A stretch of DNA of 64,000 nt from Ganoderma boninense (taxonomy: Eukaryota > Basidiomycota > Agaricomycetes > Polyporales > Polyporaceae), in the NCBI GenBank assembly GCA_002900995.3, contig CM035306.1:1364001-1428000 (forward strand). Reading direction: 5' to 3'. Below the pieces are notes generated by a model. It worked only from the letters and a program-made list of their open reading frames with translations, was not told the DNA's origin and did not search any database. The position numbers and the translations under genes were made by a program. Numbering within the stretch: position 1 is the stretch's first letter; every line of letters starts with the position of its first letter. Below, in pieces: positions 22,741 to 35,390 of the stretch.

Positions 22741-25700
22741 ATGCATCGCTTCCGGTAAGCATGGTCACCACATTCCTTTCCCCCGACCACAGCGCTGAGC
22801 TTTCCTGCCCTATCTCTTCCCATTCTCTTCGTGTTTGCTGGCTCGTTCTAGCAAAAGGTCCGACGCCAGACGCCCTCAGGGTTTTGCGAGCACCGAGATC
22901 TCTGTTTCCGTGCGCACCGACACGCAGGACGTCCTGCCATCCTTGCCCCCTGCGAGCGATTTCCGCACATCCTTGATCTTGCCAGAGTGCGTCCGTGCTT
23001 CTTCGTTCCCGCGATCTCTGCCCCCCTGCTTACCCTTGTCTGTGCGATGCTGCAATGGTACAGCCTCACTCGACGTTTCAGCGTGCTTCGCAATTCGTCC
23101 GGCGAGCCTATCGGGCTCGATGAGCTGAAGAGCAAGTTCGCCGAGCAGCGCGCGCGCGGGTCTCAGAACCAAGTTACCGAGGAGGAGGAAGATATGATTT
23201 TGGAGGCGCTGGGAAGGTTCCATGGCAGGAGTCGGTCAAGGGGCAAGCAACGCGCGAGGGAGAGCGAGGATGGGCGGGGGAGTGCAGCGGAAGGCGAGGA
23301 CGACGATGCGGACCCCGTGCACCAGGCGGTACGTTCCTCAGATTCGACGACAGCCCCGTCGCTACGCGGCGCATCTTCTATGGCGTCGATATCATCCGCG
23401 AAGAATTCGTTGTCGAGCAGGCGGATGAGTAACAACCTCTTCGGGTCGGGCAAGTTCCGGGATCAGGCCTACTTCCTCCGTACGGCGAATCCTCGACGCG
23501 GTGGACGTGGGACGGGCTCGATTGCGCAGTCGGAGTCGAATGCAAGCATGAGCACGGTGGAGAGTGCAAGAGGGGAGCACAATACCTCGTTGTACTCTGA
23601 CAACCTAAGTCTTCGCCCTACGACCCCGGAAGACAGCGCATATACGTTTGGATCGGCGCCATCGAGCCCTGAGAACGCCAGCACGCTGTTGAAGGACCGC
23701 AGCTCGCTGTCTATCCTAGGGGAGCAGTCCGACTACTCAAGCACTCTGAGCAGGCGACTGTCGAAGGCGTTGCCCCCAGATGGGCTCAAGCGAGCGTCGT
23801 TGGCGCTGGACCAAGCTATCAGGGAGTTAGAGGAGGAGGGCGATGATGAGATTGTCATGGAGCGGTCGCCAATCGCCCACGTTCCACCGAGCACGATCAA
23901 TGGCTCCTTGTCGGCGTTGAATACTGCGGTGAGTAGGCGTCCTCGACGTGACCCCATGCTCGCGCTGAACTGTAATGCCCCCCCAAAGGTGGAGTCCGAC
24001 TCTTCACCCGCCGTCTCCCCAAGCGAAGTGGAGACTGGCACTGCGCTGTCTTCAGACGACCCTGTAGCAGCCGACAATGCGAGGGGAAACTCACCTCACC
24101 CTGGGTCGCGCACGACGTCGCCCACCCCTCGCTTGCCCGGCTATATCCCAGGAATGCCTCGGCCCATGACCCCTCGGGATATCTCCTTTGACACGGAGGA
24201 TCTCACGCCCTCTGCGACACCCCGTGCGACATCGCCGCGTCTGCCTGGTTTGAATACCCAAGTTTCCCCCTTGATCTCTCAAACTTTTACCTCCAGCATG
24301 TATCGAAGCAACTCCAGTGCGTCCACATACTCAACCAACCGTCCCATTTCACCTGCCACCGCCACAGCACCTCCTCTTTTCTTCAATCGTCCTATGAATG
24401 GCCGCTATACCCCGGAGGAACGTCAAAGAAACGGGAACAGGCAGTCGTCACCTACCTCGGATACCGCGGAGTCGCCGATCCTTGGGCGGCGGCGCCCTAT
24501 CTCTCCTCTATCTGGCCCAGCGTACCAGCCCATGACCTCGCCGCCATCCCGTCCTACGACGCCGTCTAATGTGACCTGGAACGTACCTAGCAGCCAGAAC
24601 GGCACTCCACAGAAGCCGCTCGCTCGGAATGGCAGTGTCGCAGGGCACAGCCGCAACGGCAGCACCGCCAGTGTCAACGATCAGACTGAACAGCTCGAGA
24701 GGTCGAAATCTACGACGCGGTCTCTTCGTTCGCCTGCGCTACCGGACTCTCCTTGGGTCGACGTCGGGTTGGAATACCGGCCACCCTCCGCGATGTCTGG
24801 AATAGATATCGGATCGCCTGTGCAGGGGCCACACTCGATCGCTCGTTCCCCCACACCCAACGGCGCGCGGTCCCCCGCATCCCCCGCGTACACTGACGTC
24901 GGTGGCGTCGACGACGGACGCACCATGAGCAGGCGCTCGTCGAAGCACCACTCCTCGTACACGTTCTCGCTGGGGCAGCCGAACGCCCTGCTGTTTTCGC
25001 CCCTCGCGAACTCTTCGCACTCGTCTCTGGAGTCCGCGGGCTCGAGCTACCACTCGTGGGATGAGGACCATAAGAAGGACCGCCTCTTTGGCGTGCTGAG
25101 CGGCCTCGACCCGGACAACATCCCGTGGCATGACATCTCCCCAGATAAGTCGGCGCCGTCGACCGCGGGAACGTCGCCGTACGACGCGACAGAGACCGAG
25201 GATGCCGTGCGCAGGGAGGTGGGGCTGTCGAAAGGCGACTTCATCGTCATGCAGGACAAGTTGGTGGGCGCAGCACTGACGAAGGCTGTCACTCCGGAAA
25301 ACCGGCGGGCGGGCTCGATCAGGCGGCGGAGGCCTTCAACCTCACAGTCGAACTACTCGTACAATGGCGAGAGCCGGGTATGTGACTTAGTTCGTCTCTC
25401 ATGTTTCCATGACATAGCTGACGTGCGTGGAATTGGAACAGGCTGTTAATTCCACCCCTCAGCCGCAACCGCAATCTCAGTCTCAGCCTCAGCCTCAGGC
25501 TGTCGCGTCTTCGCCTCGCGCTGCGACGAGCGAGCAAGTGGCTAGAGCAAACGCCTTGCTGAATGCCGTCGTGGATAGCATCGAGTCTCCCCGTGTCCGT
25601 CCTCCGGAGTCGTTGCCAGCTGAAGAGCCAACCTTGGTTGTGCCTCAGGTCGCCGACATCGAACAGTCGAGCCCTATGCGACGAAATAGGGCTCTCGCTG

Positions 25701-28301
25701 AAGCGTTGTTTGGTGCAGAGGATATGGAAGTGTCTGCTCCCGCGCCCCAGATCTCCATCATGCCTGAAATGTCTGACGACGATGAGTCGCCCACTCGTCC
25801 TGTCCTGGCCCCCATCAAACCGTTGAGCCCCAAGCGTTCAGACTCATTGCACCGTCTCACCTCGCAGAACCCTCCTGTTACCCCTCCTGCCCGCACTATG
25901 CCGACCAGTCCTACCTTGCCTCTGAGCCCCACGTCGATACCACTTCCAATGACCCCTACAGGGATCCCAATGAGCCCGGGAGGAGGACTACTGTCTCCAC
26001 TCTCGCCATCGTCCAACATGGATCCTATTTCTCTCGCGCTCGAGGTACAGCGGAGGGCCGAGGCGGCCACTGCAGCGTTACGTAAATCTCCGTCGATACC
26101 GAAGATGGGTGAAGGGAATGGGGGTACGCTTCCGCGGAAACGTATCAGTCCCGACAAGATCTCGGCTCCAACGCTCGTGTCTGCCTCCACGAGTGTCGAT
26201 GCCATCCCGTTGCGGTCGCCGACTGCTACACCTACCCCGACCCCTGCTCAGCAACAGCAGGCGAGCAAGATTGGTTCGCGGTTCAAGAAGCTCAGAGGTA
26301 CGATTCGCGCGAAGCACCCCACTCCGTCTGGGGAGGAGGTTACGCCTTATCCTCTTGACTTGAGGAGTGCCGGGTCGGACGCAACGGGCAGCAGCTCACC
26401 TAGTCTTGCGCTCCGTACAGACCCTATCACTATCCACTCGGCGGGCGTTGAGCCATCAAGGCTCAAGCCTCCCACTCCTCTGGCGAGTCCTCCTGCTTCG
26501 GCAGCTCCGGGATTGAAGGGCTTCATGGCGCGCTTCCGTAAGCAGCGCAATGCTTCAGAGGCACATGCACCACCCCAGTCTCATCCTTCGGCTCACCACC
26601 AATCGTATGCACCTATGTCGGCTACTTCTGCCAGGCCCGGCACCGCATCTGTTCCTTTAGTGGAACACACCTATCCGCAGATGCCACGTTCCGCACCCGC
26701 GCTCCAGACGGTCTTCCGGAGCACAAGCCCTGTGGGTCCACAGGCGCCTTCACAATCACCGACACCCAGGCCGCCTCAGGATTACCTTGGCCAGCATTCA
26801 CGTGTGGCTTCACCACCCGGCTCCGACGAGGATGCAATCAAACAGTTGTTCCATGCCGCGGAGAACCTCGGGCTCGACCAGGCTGCGCTCAATGAACTCC
26901 TAGCCCGTTCACCCTCGACGTCCTCACGGTCCACGGCCTGGACCCAGCTTACGCGGGCGACATCTCCCAACAACAGCCGGAAGAGCCATGTACCTGTAAT
27001 CAGGGGCAGGGTCACCCCCGAGAGCGTCCGCTCTCCAATGTCCGATGGCCGTCCTAGCGTGGATGGCTTCTCCCCGAGGCCGTCTATGGACACCAAGCCA
27101 TCTGGGCGGAGGAGTCAAGATGCACCGCACGCGCTCCGTCCCCGGCCGCAGCAGCAACATCACACATCGCAGCAAGACGCGGTCCCGAACGCCGTCGTGC
27201 GCAGGACCATCATCTTCCCGTCGGACGCGAGGCTGTCTTCGCTAGACCTCCAGGCCATTATGCGGAAACAGACTAACTCTCGCCGGCGGGCCTCGGTGTC
27301 GTCGAAGAGCTCCGTCCACGATCGGGTGCCCACTCCTCCGCCACCCCACCGCGCGACTGGCCGCCGGTTTTCCACGGACGTCTCACCTCCCGTCCCGCAG
27401 CTTCCTCCGGCCCTATCTGCGCAGAACGATGCCTACCTTGGCGTTCCCGGTGCGGTGGACAGGAACGGTCTTGCATACGACTCTGTGTAAGTTAACTGAT
27501 AAAAGAGTGCGAAATGTCGGGCTGACCAGGATCGGTTTGCAGATACGAGATGTATTCGGGCGATAACAGAGGCATGGTCGTTGCAGAGTCGCCCGGTGCC
27601 GCCGGGTCTCATTCGCAGGAGGGCAACCCGGAATCGGGTCCAGCGCTCGAGGTTATTGAGTTGGCCAATGGGGAGACGATTTGGTGGGTCTTCAGGATCA
27701 CTACAAGTTATGATTGAGGCGACGCTAATCGCCTTTTCGTTTCCCAGGTCAATTGTCAATGGGCTGCGTGACGATGATGGCGAGTCCTTCTATGGTGACC
27801 GTGCGAGCTTCTACTCCGAGTACTCGGTCAAAGACAACGACAACGTCAAGTTATTCTTCAAGGAGCATGAGCGGAAGAATTCTAGAGGCAGCGTGAATTC
27901 CTTCCTGTCGCGGAAGAAGCCTGCGCCGCCACAGCAGCCACAGCAGCCACAGCAGCCACAGCAGCCACAGCAGCAGCCACAGTCATCGAAGAGTGCCGCT
28001 CGACCAGAGACCAAGGTTTGAGCATTTATGGCGCTTCGTGGGTCTTCATGTCTAACCTGCCTGGATTTTGTAGGTTTTCTTCAGCAGCAGCGCTCAGATC
28101 GGTCGACTCATCGAGAACCTTTCACGTGGCATGGATGCCGGTTCATTCAACATCATGCCGGGGCAAGGGCAAGGGGCAGCACCACCCCGGCACGCTCAGC
28201 CTGGACACTCAACATCGTCTTCCCTCGGATCGGAGGCCGACATGCCATGGTCAGTCGAAGAGAGGTTAGAGCGCATGCTCGGGTCCATGGGGGCCAGCTG
28301 A
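22741..28301 (+). CDS. Large Ser/Pro-rich protein of unknown function, 1694 residues
   Basis: I do not recognise a named family. Eight exons: 22741-22754, 22852-22986, 23064-23928, 23989-25377, 25442-27486, 27543-27683, 27748-28015, 28074-28301; all phases agree and no frame break occurs over 5 kb of coding sequence. The N-terminus (MHRFRKRSDARRPQGF, TRRFSVLRNSSGEP, DELKSKFAEQRARG) and the C-terminus (EVIELANGETIWSIVNGLRD, YGDRASFYSEYS, SAQIGRLIENLSRGMDAGSF) look like conserved folded segments. Between them lie more than 1200 residues of Ser/Thr/Pro-rich disordered sequence with many SP and TP sites, as in cell-polarity or signalling scaffolds (inference only). A short helix, GLKGFMARFRKQR, could bind membrane or a partner. 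The 60-nt intron 23929-23988 is in frame and stop-free, so retention would add 20 residues. Confidence 0.8.
27929..27982 (+). repeat. In-frame CCACAGCAG tandem repeat
   Basis: Five exact copies of a 9-nt unit (27929-27973) and a degenerate sixth encode Pro-Gln-Gln repeats in exon 7 of the 1694-residue protein. Length variation here would change the protein without breaking the frame. Confidence 0.9.
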
Positions 28302-28512
28302 ATGCTCCCTTTACACTCGTTTTGCTTTCTGGACCATTTGTTGTTGCTGTGATTTATGTTTTCTATTGGGTCGTAATATTTCCCTGTTTATTGTGAATGG
28401 CGTCCTTGTCCAGTCGACCCTGTGCTCGATGGAATCCCGCTCCATACTACTATGTTAATACGTATCTGGTCCGTCCGTCATCTGTCGAACTCCTACTGCT
28501 GTCCGCTCGTAC

Positions 28513-29397
28513 TCACATACCCTGCCAGTCAATCCATCTGTTCAAACACAGCGCCAGGAGCGAGTCGCGCAGAAGCGTGTCCTCTTGGAACGTGTACCGC
28601 AGGTACGCGTATGCCCGTCCCATCCTTGGGACGTCCTTAGGCGTCGGGTCGTAGGTCGCGATCCTCGCGGTCGCATCGGGGGTGATAGAGAAAAGCTTCG
28701 AAGTAGAGATGCAGCTGATCGCTCGAACAATACTTACTAGGAAACGTACCTCGTACGCGTAGGGGTGCCTGCTACCGAGCCTTCGCCACTCGAACGCCTC
28801 CATCGCATTCGTGTTTGTTGTTGTCTTGAATTGCCTAGCGCTACACAAAACAAAAACAAGGCATGAAGGGTGAGCATTCCATGGACTGAGAGCATGTGAG
28901 CGGGTCAGGATAGCAACTGACGTGTCCATAGACCCTCGGGAGACAAAATCCGCCATGGGCATCCTCTGCGTCCCCTGGACAACCGAGCCCAGGTGGTTGC
29001 TCACAGCCCAATCGAGGTACGCGACCGTGACTCGTTCGTTGAACGTCACCTAATCCATGTTCAGTGTATTGTGAAAATTGTATGTTAGCCCAGCCACCCT
29101 TGGCCGTCGAGAGAAGCGCACCGTCGTTCTTGTGCCTTGGGGCAGGTCGAGGGTCTCGAACTTGTAGACGATGGGCGCACCGTTGTGGTAGCCAATGCCC
29201 ACACACTTGTGGCGCGGGTCTCCAGGACCGGTGAAGAAGAGCTCGTTCACGGTGCTCTCGTTTGAGTGCATCGCGAGCCGGTAGCAGGGTATGTGCAGGA
29301 CGTGGTTGAATGACCCAACTTGCTGTCTCATATCTTTTGCCCTCATGCGCTCTTTATACGCCAGGAGTTGTAGGTGTGCAGACGACTGGTGCGTCAT
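28513..29397 (-). CDS. Uncharacterised protein, four exons (DUF6593-like at best)
   Basis: Exons 29397-29122, 29049-28922, 28840-28750 and 28695-28513 (introns 72, 81 and 54 nt) splice in frame into 225 residues. Recognisable stretches are VYKFETLDLPQGTRTTVTF, EAFEWRRLGSRHPYAYELF and RMGRAYAYLRYTFQEDTLLRD. The order beta-rich N-terminus, a central FEWRR and a C-terminal W-containing end recalls the basidiomycete DUF6593 family, but I cannot confirm it. The start is uncertain: in-frame Met codons at 29397, and again just before HSNESTVNELFF, are both possible. No signal peptide. The 3' end faces the end of the 1694-residue gene (convergent, 211 bp). Confidence 0.62.
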
Positions 29398-32300
29398 ACG
29401 TCGCGGCAAGCGTCTTCGGCTTCATTGGACTCCTTCGCGGTCGGCCATCGATGCGGGACCTTGTATGCGTGGAGCATCCAGCATGGACCAAGGACCTGCG
29501 AAGTCATCCCTCGATCTGGTATATTGAAGCACCGAGCCGGGTGGGATCCGAGAAGGGGGAAGTTATGGTAAGCTTGTCTTCGCGAAGGTCTTGAGGAACA
29601 ATGCGTCGTGGTAAAACGTTCGTTCCCTGCCCCTCAGAAGCCCAACAATGCAGAAACACCGATGCCACTGAACAAATACGAAACCCCGCGAACGACCGTT
29701 CGGTCAGCTACGGTGGGTTGCTTCATTCATTTACCAAGGGTTCTCCCGCGTGAGTCGTCTTTATTTTCATTATCGTACCTCGTCGCCTGTCCATATCGCT
29801 GTTTCAGAAATGCACTAAACACTCTCTAGGCTTGGCCAATAGATTCCTTTGGCGAGCCGTAGCCTTGCCTTGGACAGATTAGTCATATGGAGATCGTTCG
29901 CGTGATTGTCCACGTCCGCAAGGCAGCACCTTCTGTCCGAAATGAATGCAGATGATGCAACTAACTCGCCTTGTGGGCGTTGTCTGACACGGACATGATC
30001 CGAAGGTAAGTTACCGGTTCAAAAGAAGTGCGCGATCTAGTGACGCCGCTAATGTGTCTCTCTGATCAGTCATCTCGTCTGCCTGGCCCCCATGCATTGT
30101 ATTTCACCGTTCCCACCATTGGATTCTACCGGCCGCTTCTGGCGCATACTAATGCCTGCGAGTGCAGCACTTGGAGCGTTTACCATTGGCCCGTCAGTAG
30201 AGTGGAACGGCGTCACAACACGCCCGTCGCACGCACTCGGAGCACCCTCATTAGCCGTCGAGCGGAGGACTAGCAGGTAGCCAATATCATCGTGGGGCAT
30301 ACCCCGGCGGCCAGCGGACCGTGGGGTATGTGCTCCTTGAGATCAGCGCTGCTACTGTTGACATGGCGCTGATCATCCGCGGTATTTTCGTTCTGTCAAG
30401 GTTCACTGGCAGGTCTTGTAGACGTCAGCGACCTTGCCGCCCCCGCCAGAGTATTGCATCCGCAAGCATAGGCTTCCACGGCTCTCGGCATCGTAGGAAA
30501 GAACGCCTTTACCTGCAGGCGAGAAGGTGGTCGTGGAGCAATGCAAGCCTGAGATGGGGCACGAATGCAGATGCCACTTCGGAAGGCGCGAACACGTTGT
30601 CGCAGGAAGAGCTTCGTTGGATATGGGCATCCACGCCGATGACGAAATTCCCCGGCACGAGTATCGAAGGGGCGTGCATCCCACATTCACCGCTGGCAAC
30701 CTTCGGCCCTTCGCGGAGCGATTCCTTTCAGATGACTTGGTTGCAACCGTGAGGTAGGCCGTTCTCGGGAGCGCCACGCCGTTTGACGTATTACGGCTTA
30801 CCTTCGCAAGGTTCCTAAGGTTTAGAACGGTGGTCAGCTGTTGGACTTCGCTGCGTTGCGTCAGAGGTGAGAGGAACAGACGTGACTCAATTGTTGCATT
30901 CTCGAAGGCATGAGGTGAGGTTGAGGTAGCAGAGCGAATACAAGTTTCCTTCGCGGAGAAATATTACACCTAGAATGCTTCTGTTTAATATTACAGTAGC
31001 AAATTCGACATAGCAGCTTGATGCTGAACGTATGGAAGACCGTAAGCAGCCTTAGAGAGATGGATGGCTATCAAACATGAGCAGAGCCGCCCTCGACAGG
31101 ATTGTGAATAGCCATGCCTTGAAATAGGTAGGATAGTTGCCCGATAAAGTTCAGTATAACCGAGGCCTTGTCAACGTTGATGCGAGTGTTCAGCCAGATT
31201 CCGGGAGTTTGGTTGGCGGCGTCAATATGGGTGTGGATTCACTGACTGGATTGGGACGACATTAATGCTGCGCATGGCTGTTGCTGCGCTTCAACTGCGC
31301 TCCCAAAGCGGCGAAGTTGATATCCGACGACCAACATTGCCCAATCAGACTATCGTTGACACCGGCGGGCATCGTGGCCCCAGCGGGTTGTCTCCCAAGG
31401 CAGAACGCAGTGGGTGTCTGGAGTGTGGACTGTTGTGCAGTGCAGTGGGCAAAACATTCGTGACCAAGTTCATCAGCCGCAGTCCCGGGCAAAGCCGAGA
31501 CAGCGTACTTCGACAAAACAGGAAATGAGCTGAAATGATGCGCTGGCCAGCAATTATCGGAACATTCACACTCAACTTTACGCACATGTAGGTGGGGTCT
31601 CACAGCAACCAAAGCAACATCGAAAAGGCTAGAACCCAAGGTACTTATCAAGGCATTGGCTCCTGCTTGTGTCTTCAAGGAGGGACATACTAAACTAAAC
31701 TGGCACCTTCAAGTTCAAGCATCTGTGCGAACTGCTACCGCACTTCACAGATGATGCAAGCGTTGTTTCAACGAGGGTTTTAGCCATTGCGTCGCATGCA
31801 CGATAGGGACGAGGATGCCGCGGGGAGGCCTTTTCCCCTTGGAACGCCGATGCGAGTGCTGACCAATGACGCCTGCAGCCCCTCCAGCCTATTAACCACC
31901 TGTTCAAAAGGTCTGCGGCGCGTGGCTTTCAACCACAGTAATTCTTTGAATGGCTGGCCATTTATTGATGAAAAGAAGAGGAGAAGGCAAGTAGGGACCC
32001 TATATTCGACGCGAAGTGAATGAATCGGACTCACTGCCCTCATCCAATTTCCATAGGACTGTCTACCCTGCTCGGCACGGTCGACCATCGTAGTCCGCCG
32101 AATGACCGGAGCCGCGTCTCAGTGCATGCCGGTATAAAGATCTCCCTTTATGCGAGCGGATATGCCATGTTTCGCAGCATACGCGAAGTAGCCTGGTGGC
32201 CTAGAATTGCGCGCCTCTACCTCGCGTTCCAAGTTTCTCCACTCCCAGACGGCGACTACGCAGGCTATGACCATCAGCCTCAAATGCCTTCTGGTCGGTC

Positions 32301-32832
32301 CGAGGGTTCGATGACGTCGGATATCAGATATCCGTAGCGACCGAGGGAACGCTCGCTCATCGGTCTACATACGCCAGACGATGCATGTTCTTGCAGTTGT
32401 TCCCCGGCAATGGCCGCCTAGCCTAGCCGCCATATCTGCGGACGCCGGTTTTGTCTTGGCGGTAGCGGCGCGATTAAGTTGTCGCCGAACAGTAACTATC
32501 CGTGAAACCTATGTATTCCTTTGCAAACCATATTCACCACTCAATTCATTTCAGGGAAAATAAGAACCCGCTCGCTTAGGCGCAGGTTTCGATCTCGTGG
32601 TTCCCGTTACGCCACATGCGATGTGCTCGGTATCGAGTCAAGTAAAGATCCGATTGTCAAAATCCTGGAATACAACGAAGCTTGTTACATAGCCTGAGCC
32701 GAAAGCGGCATGTCAATCTCCTACCTACCTCGGACGCCCTTGGCCTAAGTGTGAAACATCAAACGATATCCAAGAGCTGGCCTCGACGCTTGCCTATGCG
32801 CCGGTACAATTCCTTCTCTCCCTCGTCTCGCC
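29398..32832. other. Gene-poor stretch of 3.4 kb
   Basis: The longest stretch in the window without a supported gene. Frames of up to about 140 codons occur on both strands (for example 30321-30752 + and 31262-31678 -), but most start at non-ATG codons, carry no motif and do not join across plausible introns. On the minus strand near 30400-30770 a Cys-containing frame (SGLHCSTTTFSPAGKG) looks slightly protein-like. I find no terminal repeats, target-site duplications or reverse transcriptase/transposase motifs. It may be regulatory, non-coding RNA or old decayed sequence. Confidence 0.45.
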
Positions 32833-34688
32833 ATGGCTCTACTCCCCATAACTCTCCGGGACCTCAGCGGATATTCGGTCAAGGCAGATAACATTACTGG
32901 TGCCCTCTGCCTGCGCTATGTTGCCCGACGCTATCTGGTGTTTGGCCTATCCGCTTTCGTCTTCTTCACCCTTGTTCTGCGCAAGCTCTCTTTCCACGAG
33001 GTCGTCGTAGAGACTCCCTTCGCTGACGAAGAACCGGAGCCCCCGAGATGGTCTGGCATGCGTCTGCCGCCCCTCTACTCGCAGTACCACGAGCATGAGC
33101 TGGGACTTCTCCAACACCACTGGCATGCAGCCTCGCACGAGGGCGAGCCCAAATTCTTGTTCATTCCCGGCCACAACCGAGGTGCGATCTGCGGCCTTCT
33201 ATACGCGAACGCATGGAGCCTCACACCCTTCTATTATACAGGCTCCGGATGGGGCAACATCTGGCAAGAGATCTTACTCAACGCATATCTTTCATACAAG
33301 TCAAACCGAGCGTGCGTATCAATCTTATAATGCCATCTCGAAGTTTGGTGTTCGCGCTGACGAGCTGTCTGCCAGGTTCGTCTTCTACAACTACACATGG
33401 AATGACGATGCCAGCCAAGATTATTCGGACTACGGAGGAAAGCCGATTCCATCCCGCGTCCCGCTGTCGGCCCTCATCGCAGGTGCGTTCCCTCTCACGC
33501 TGTCCCCACTGTTTACGCCCATGCGTACTACACATCGCAGGACCGATGGTCGGTGGGGTCTTCCCTGGCACTGACCACGACGCACCCCTCTCGATTGCGG
33601 AGCAATACTACCACACCGTGTGCGACGGCCGCAAACGCGTGCTCGATCGCGAAGAGGTGCACAATGACATCCGACTCCTGGATGGTCGACTCAGTCACCG
33701 AGGGCTGGGTCCGGAAGCTGCGCACGGTCGACGACCAGTGCGTGGAAGTGGAGCCCGGGCAAGGGCCGATCTACAACTGGGTGTGAGTGCCGGTCCCCTT
33801 CCTCTGGGCTCTGCGTCTGCCGCCCCGCAGCTCGGATGCCTGTGGCGCAGAAAAATAACTCTATCTCCTGCGCCCGCAGCACCTTCGGCGACAAGAACGC
33901 GATGCTCGCTGCTTGGGCGGACTTCGCCGCGTCCCCGGCCGTCTCGACCTTCCGGTGGTCCCCGCTCGTCGAGCTCGCGTTCGACAACAACCGGGAGGTG
34001 GTCGCGCCCACGACCGTCTCTGAGCCGCCCCTCTCAGCGCTCCCGTACGACACGCCCAACGCCGTGCGCTACCCCGCGATCCCTGGGCTGCTCGTGCTGC
34101 ACCTCCGCCGCGGCGACTACGCGGGGCATTGCGAGCACCTCGCCAAGTGGTCGTCCACGTTCCTCGCGTTCAACCAGCTGCCCGGCCTCGAGGACTTCAC
34201 CCCGCCGCCCGGCAGCGCGCCCTGGGGCGAGAACACCCCGGAGAACACCGCGCTCTACCGCCGCCGCTGCCTGCCGACGATCCCGGAGGTCGTCGCGCGC
34301 GTACGCGAGGTGCAGCAGGCGCACACCGCCCGCGGGCTGGAGAACGTGTACATCATGACGAACGGGGCGCTGGAGTGGGTCGAGGAGCTCAAGGGCGCGC
34401 TGGCGGACATGGGCGGGTTCAAGCATATCGCGAGCAGCCGGGACACGGTGCTCAACTGGGAGCAGAAGTACGTCGCGCAGGCGATGGACATGCTCGTGGG
34501 CCAGAGGGCGCAGGTATTCATCGGGAATGGCGTGAGTGCAGGTTCATCCTCTCGCGCTGTTCCGTTGGTGTTCGATCATTCGTGCGTCGCTGACTCGATG
34601 GTTCTGTTAGTGGTCAAGTTTGACTGGAGGGATCGTCGTCATGCGCCATGCGAACGGCTTCCACGCCGATACCACGCGATTTTTCTAG
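32833..34688 (+). CDS. Type II membrane fucosyltransferase-like protein, one frame break
   Basis: Belongs to a basidiomycete family related to GDP-fucose-dependent fucosyltransferases; the acceptor is unknown. Exons: 32833-33181, 33242-33311, 33376-33482, 33541-33782, 33880-34531, 34611-34688. A short cytosolic tail and one transmembrane helix (residues about 30-50, YLVFGLSAFVFFTLVL) precede a Golgi-lumenal domain with GSGWGNIWQEILLNAYLSY, FVFYNYTWND, IPSRVPLSALIAGP, the sugar-nucleotide motif LVLHLRRGDYAGHC and the end motif WSSLTGGIVVMR. In exon 4 the frame breaks between EEVH and TSDSWMVDSVTEGW, where CACAATG has one A too many (near 33660). Exon length and phase are right if that base is removed. 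Probably a homopolymer error. Confidence 0.82.
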
Positions 34689-35390
34689 GTTTACGGGACC
34701 ACTTTTAGAGCTAGAGCTGCTTTGTCTAATCTTGCAATCAGGGTATGGTTTTGATTCACTTACTGGACGACTCGATCGTTGCATTACCGCTGCTGCCCAC
34801 AGGATCTATACACCAGTGACACTACCAGGGATGCCAAACACCAACGGCGCTATACCATCTAATCACCACAGGGACTTCAGCACACCATGTGCACGAGAAA
34901 TTTACGCGTACAGCAGTCACGACGCGCACATGATAGATATGCACACCTCATAGCCTGCCACAGAACTCGACACTGTGCGAGATCTACTAGAGAGCCAAGA
35001 GAGCCTGGAAGAGAGAATAAAATAAATCATGGATACAACATCGGACGGACGCCGGATGTATGTTGTATACTAGGTACAGCAGGGATGCGTGTGTAGGTGC
35101 TTCATCATGAGTGCTATGAGTGTCAATGCCATCGCGGGTGGTATGGTGCCATGGAGTGGAAGACTAACGAGTGTGGGGGATTATTAAGGGAGAGTAGAAG
35201 GCGTAACGCTGTGGAGGGGGATAAATGAAGGTGACCGTAGGATGAGGATGAGTGGATATGCATATGAGTGAGTGAGCCGTCTACTTGGTCGTTCAGTCGT
35301 TTCAATAATTCGCACTGCAAGCACAATCTGTCAACATCTTCAACCCGGACCATAGCCATCGGCGAAACTGACCTAGCCCCATAGACGCCC
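34689..35390. other. Convergent intergenic region
   Basis: 3' flanks of the fucosyltransferase-like gene (+) and the BTB gene (-). Nothing recognised. Confidence 0.35.

Noticed and set aside
33213..34358. 381-codon plus-strand frame
   Set aside because: Out of phase with the fucosyltransferase-like exons over most of its length and becomes a Pro/Arg/Ser shadow.
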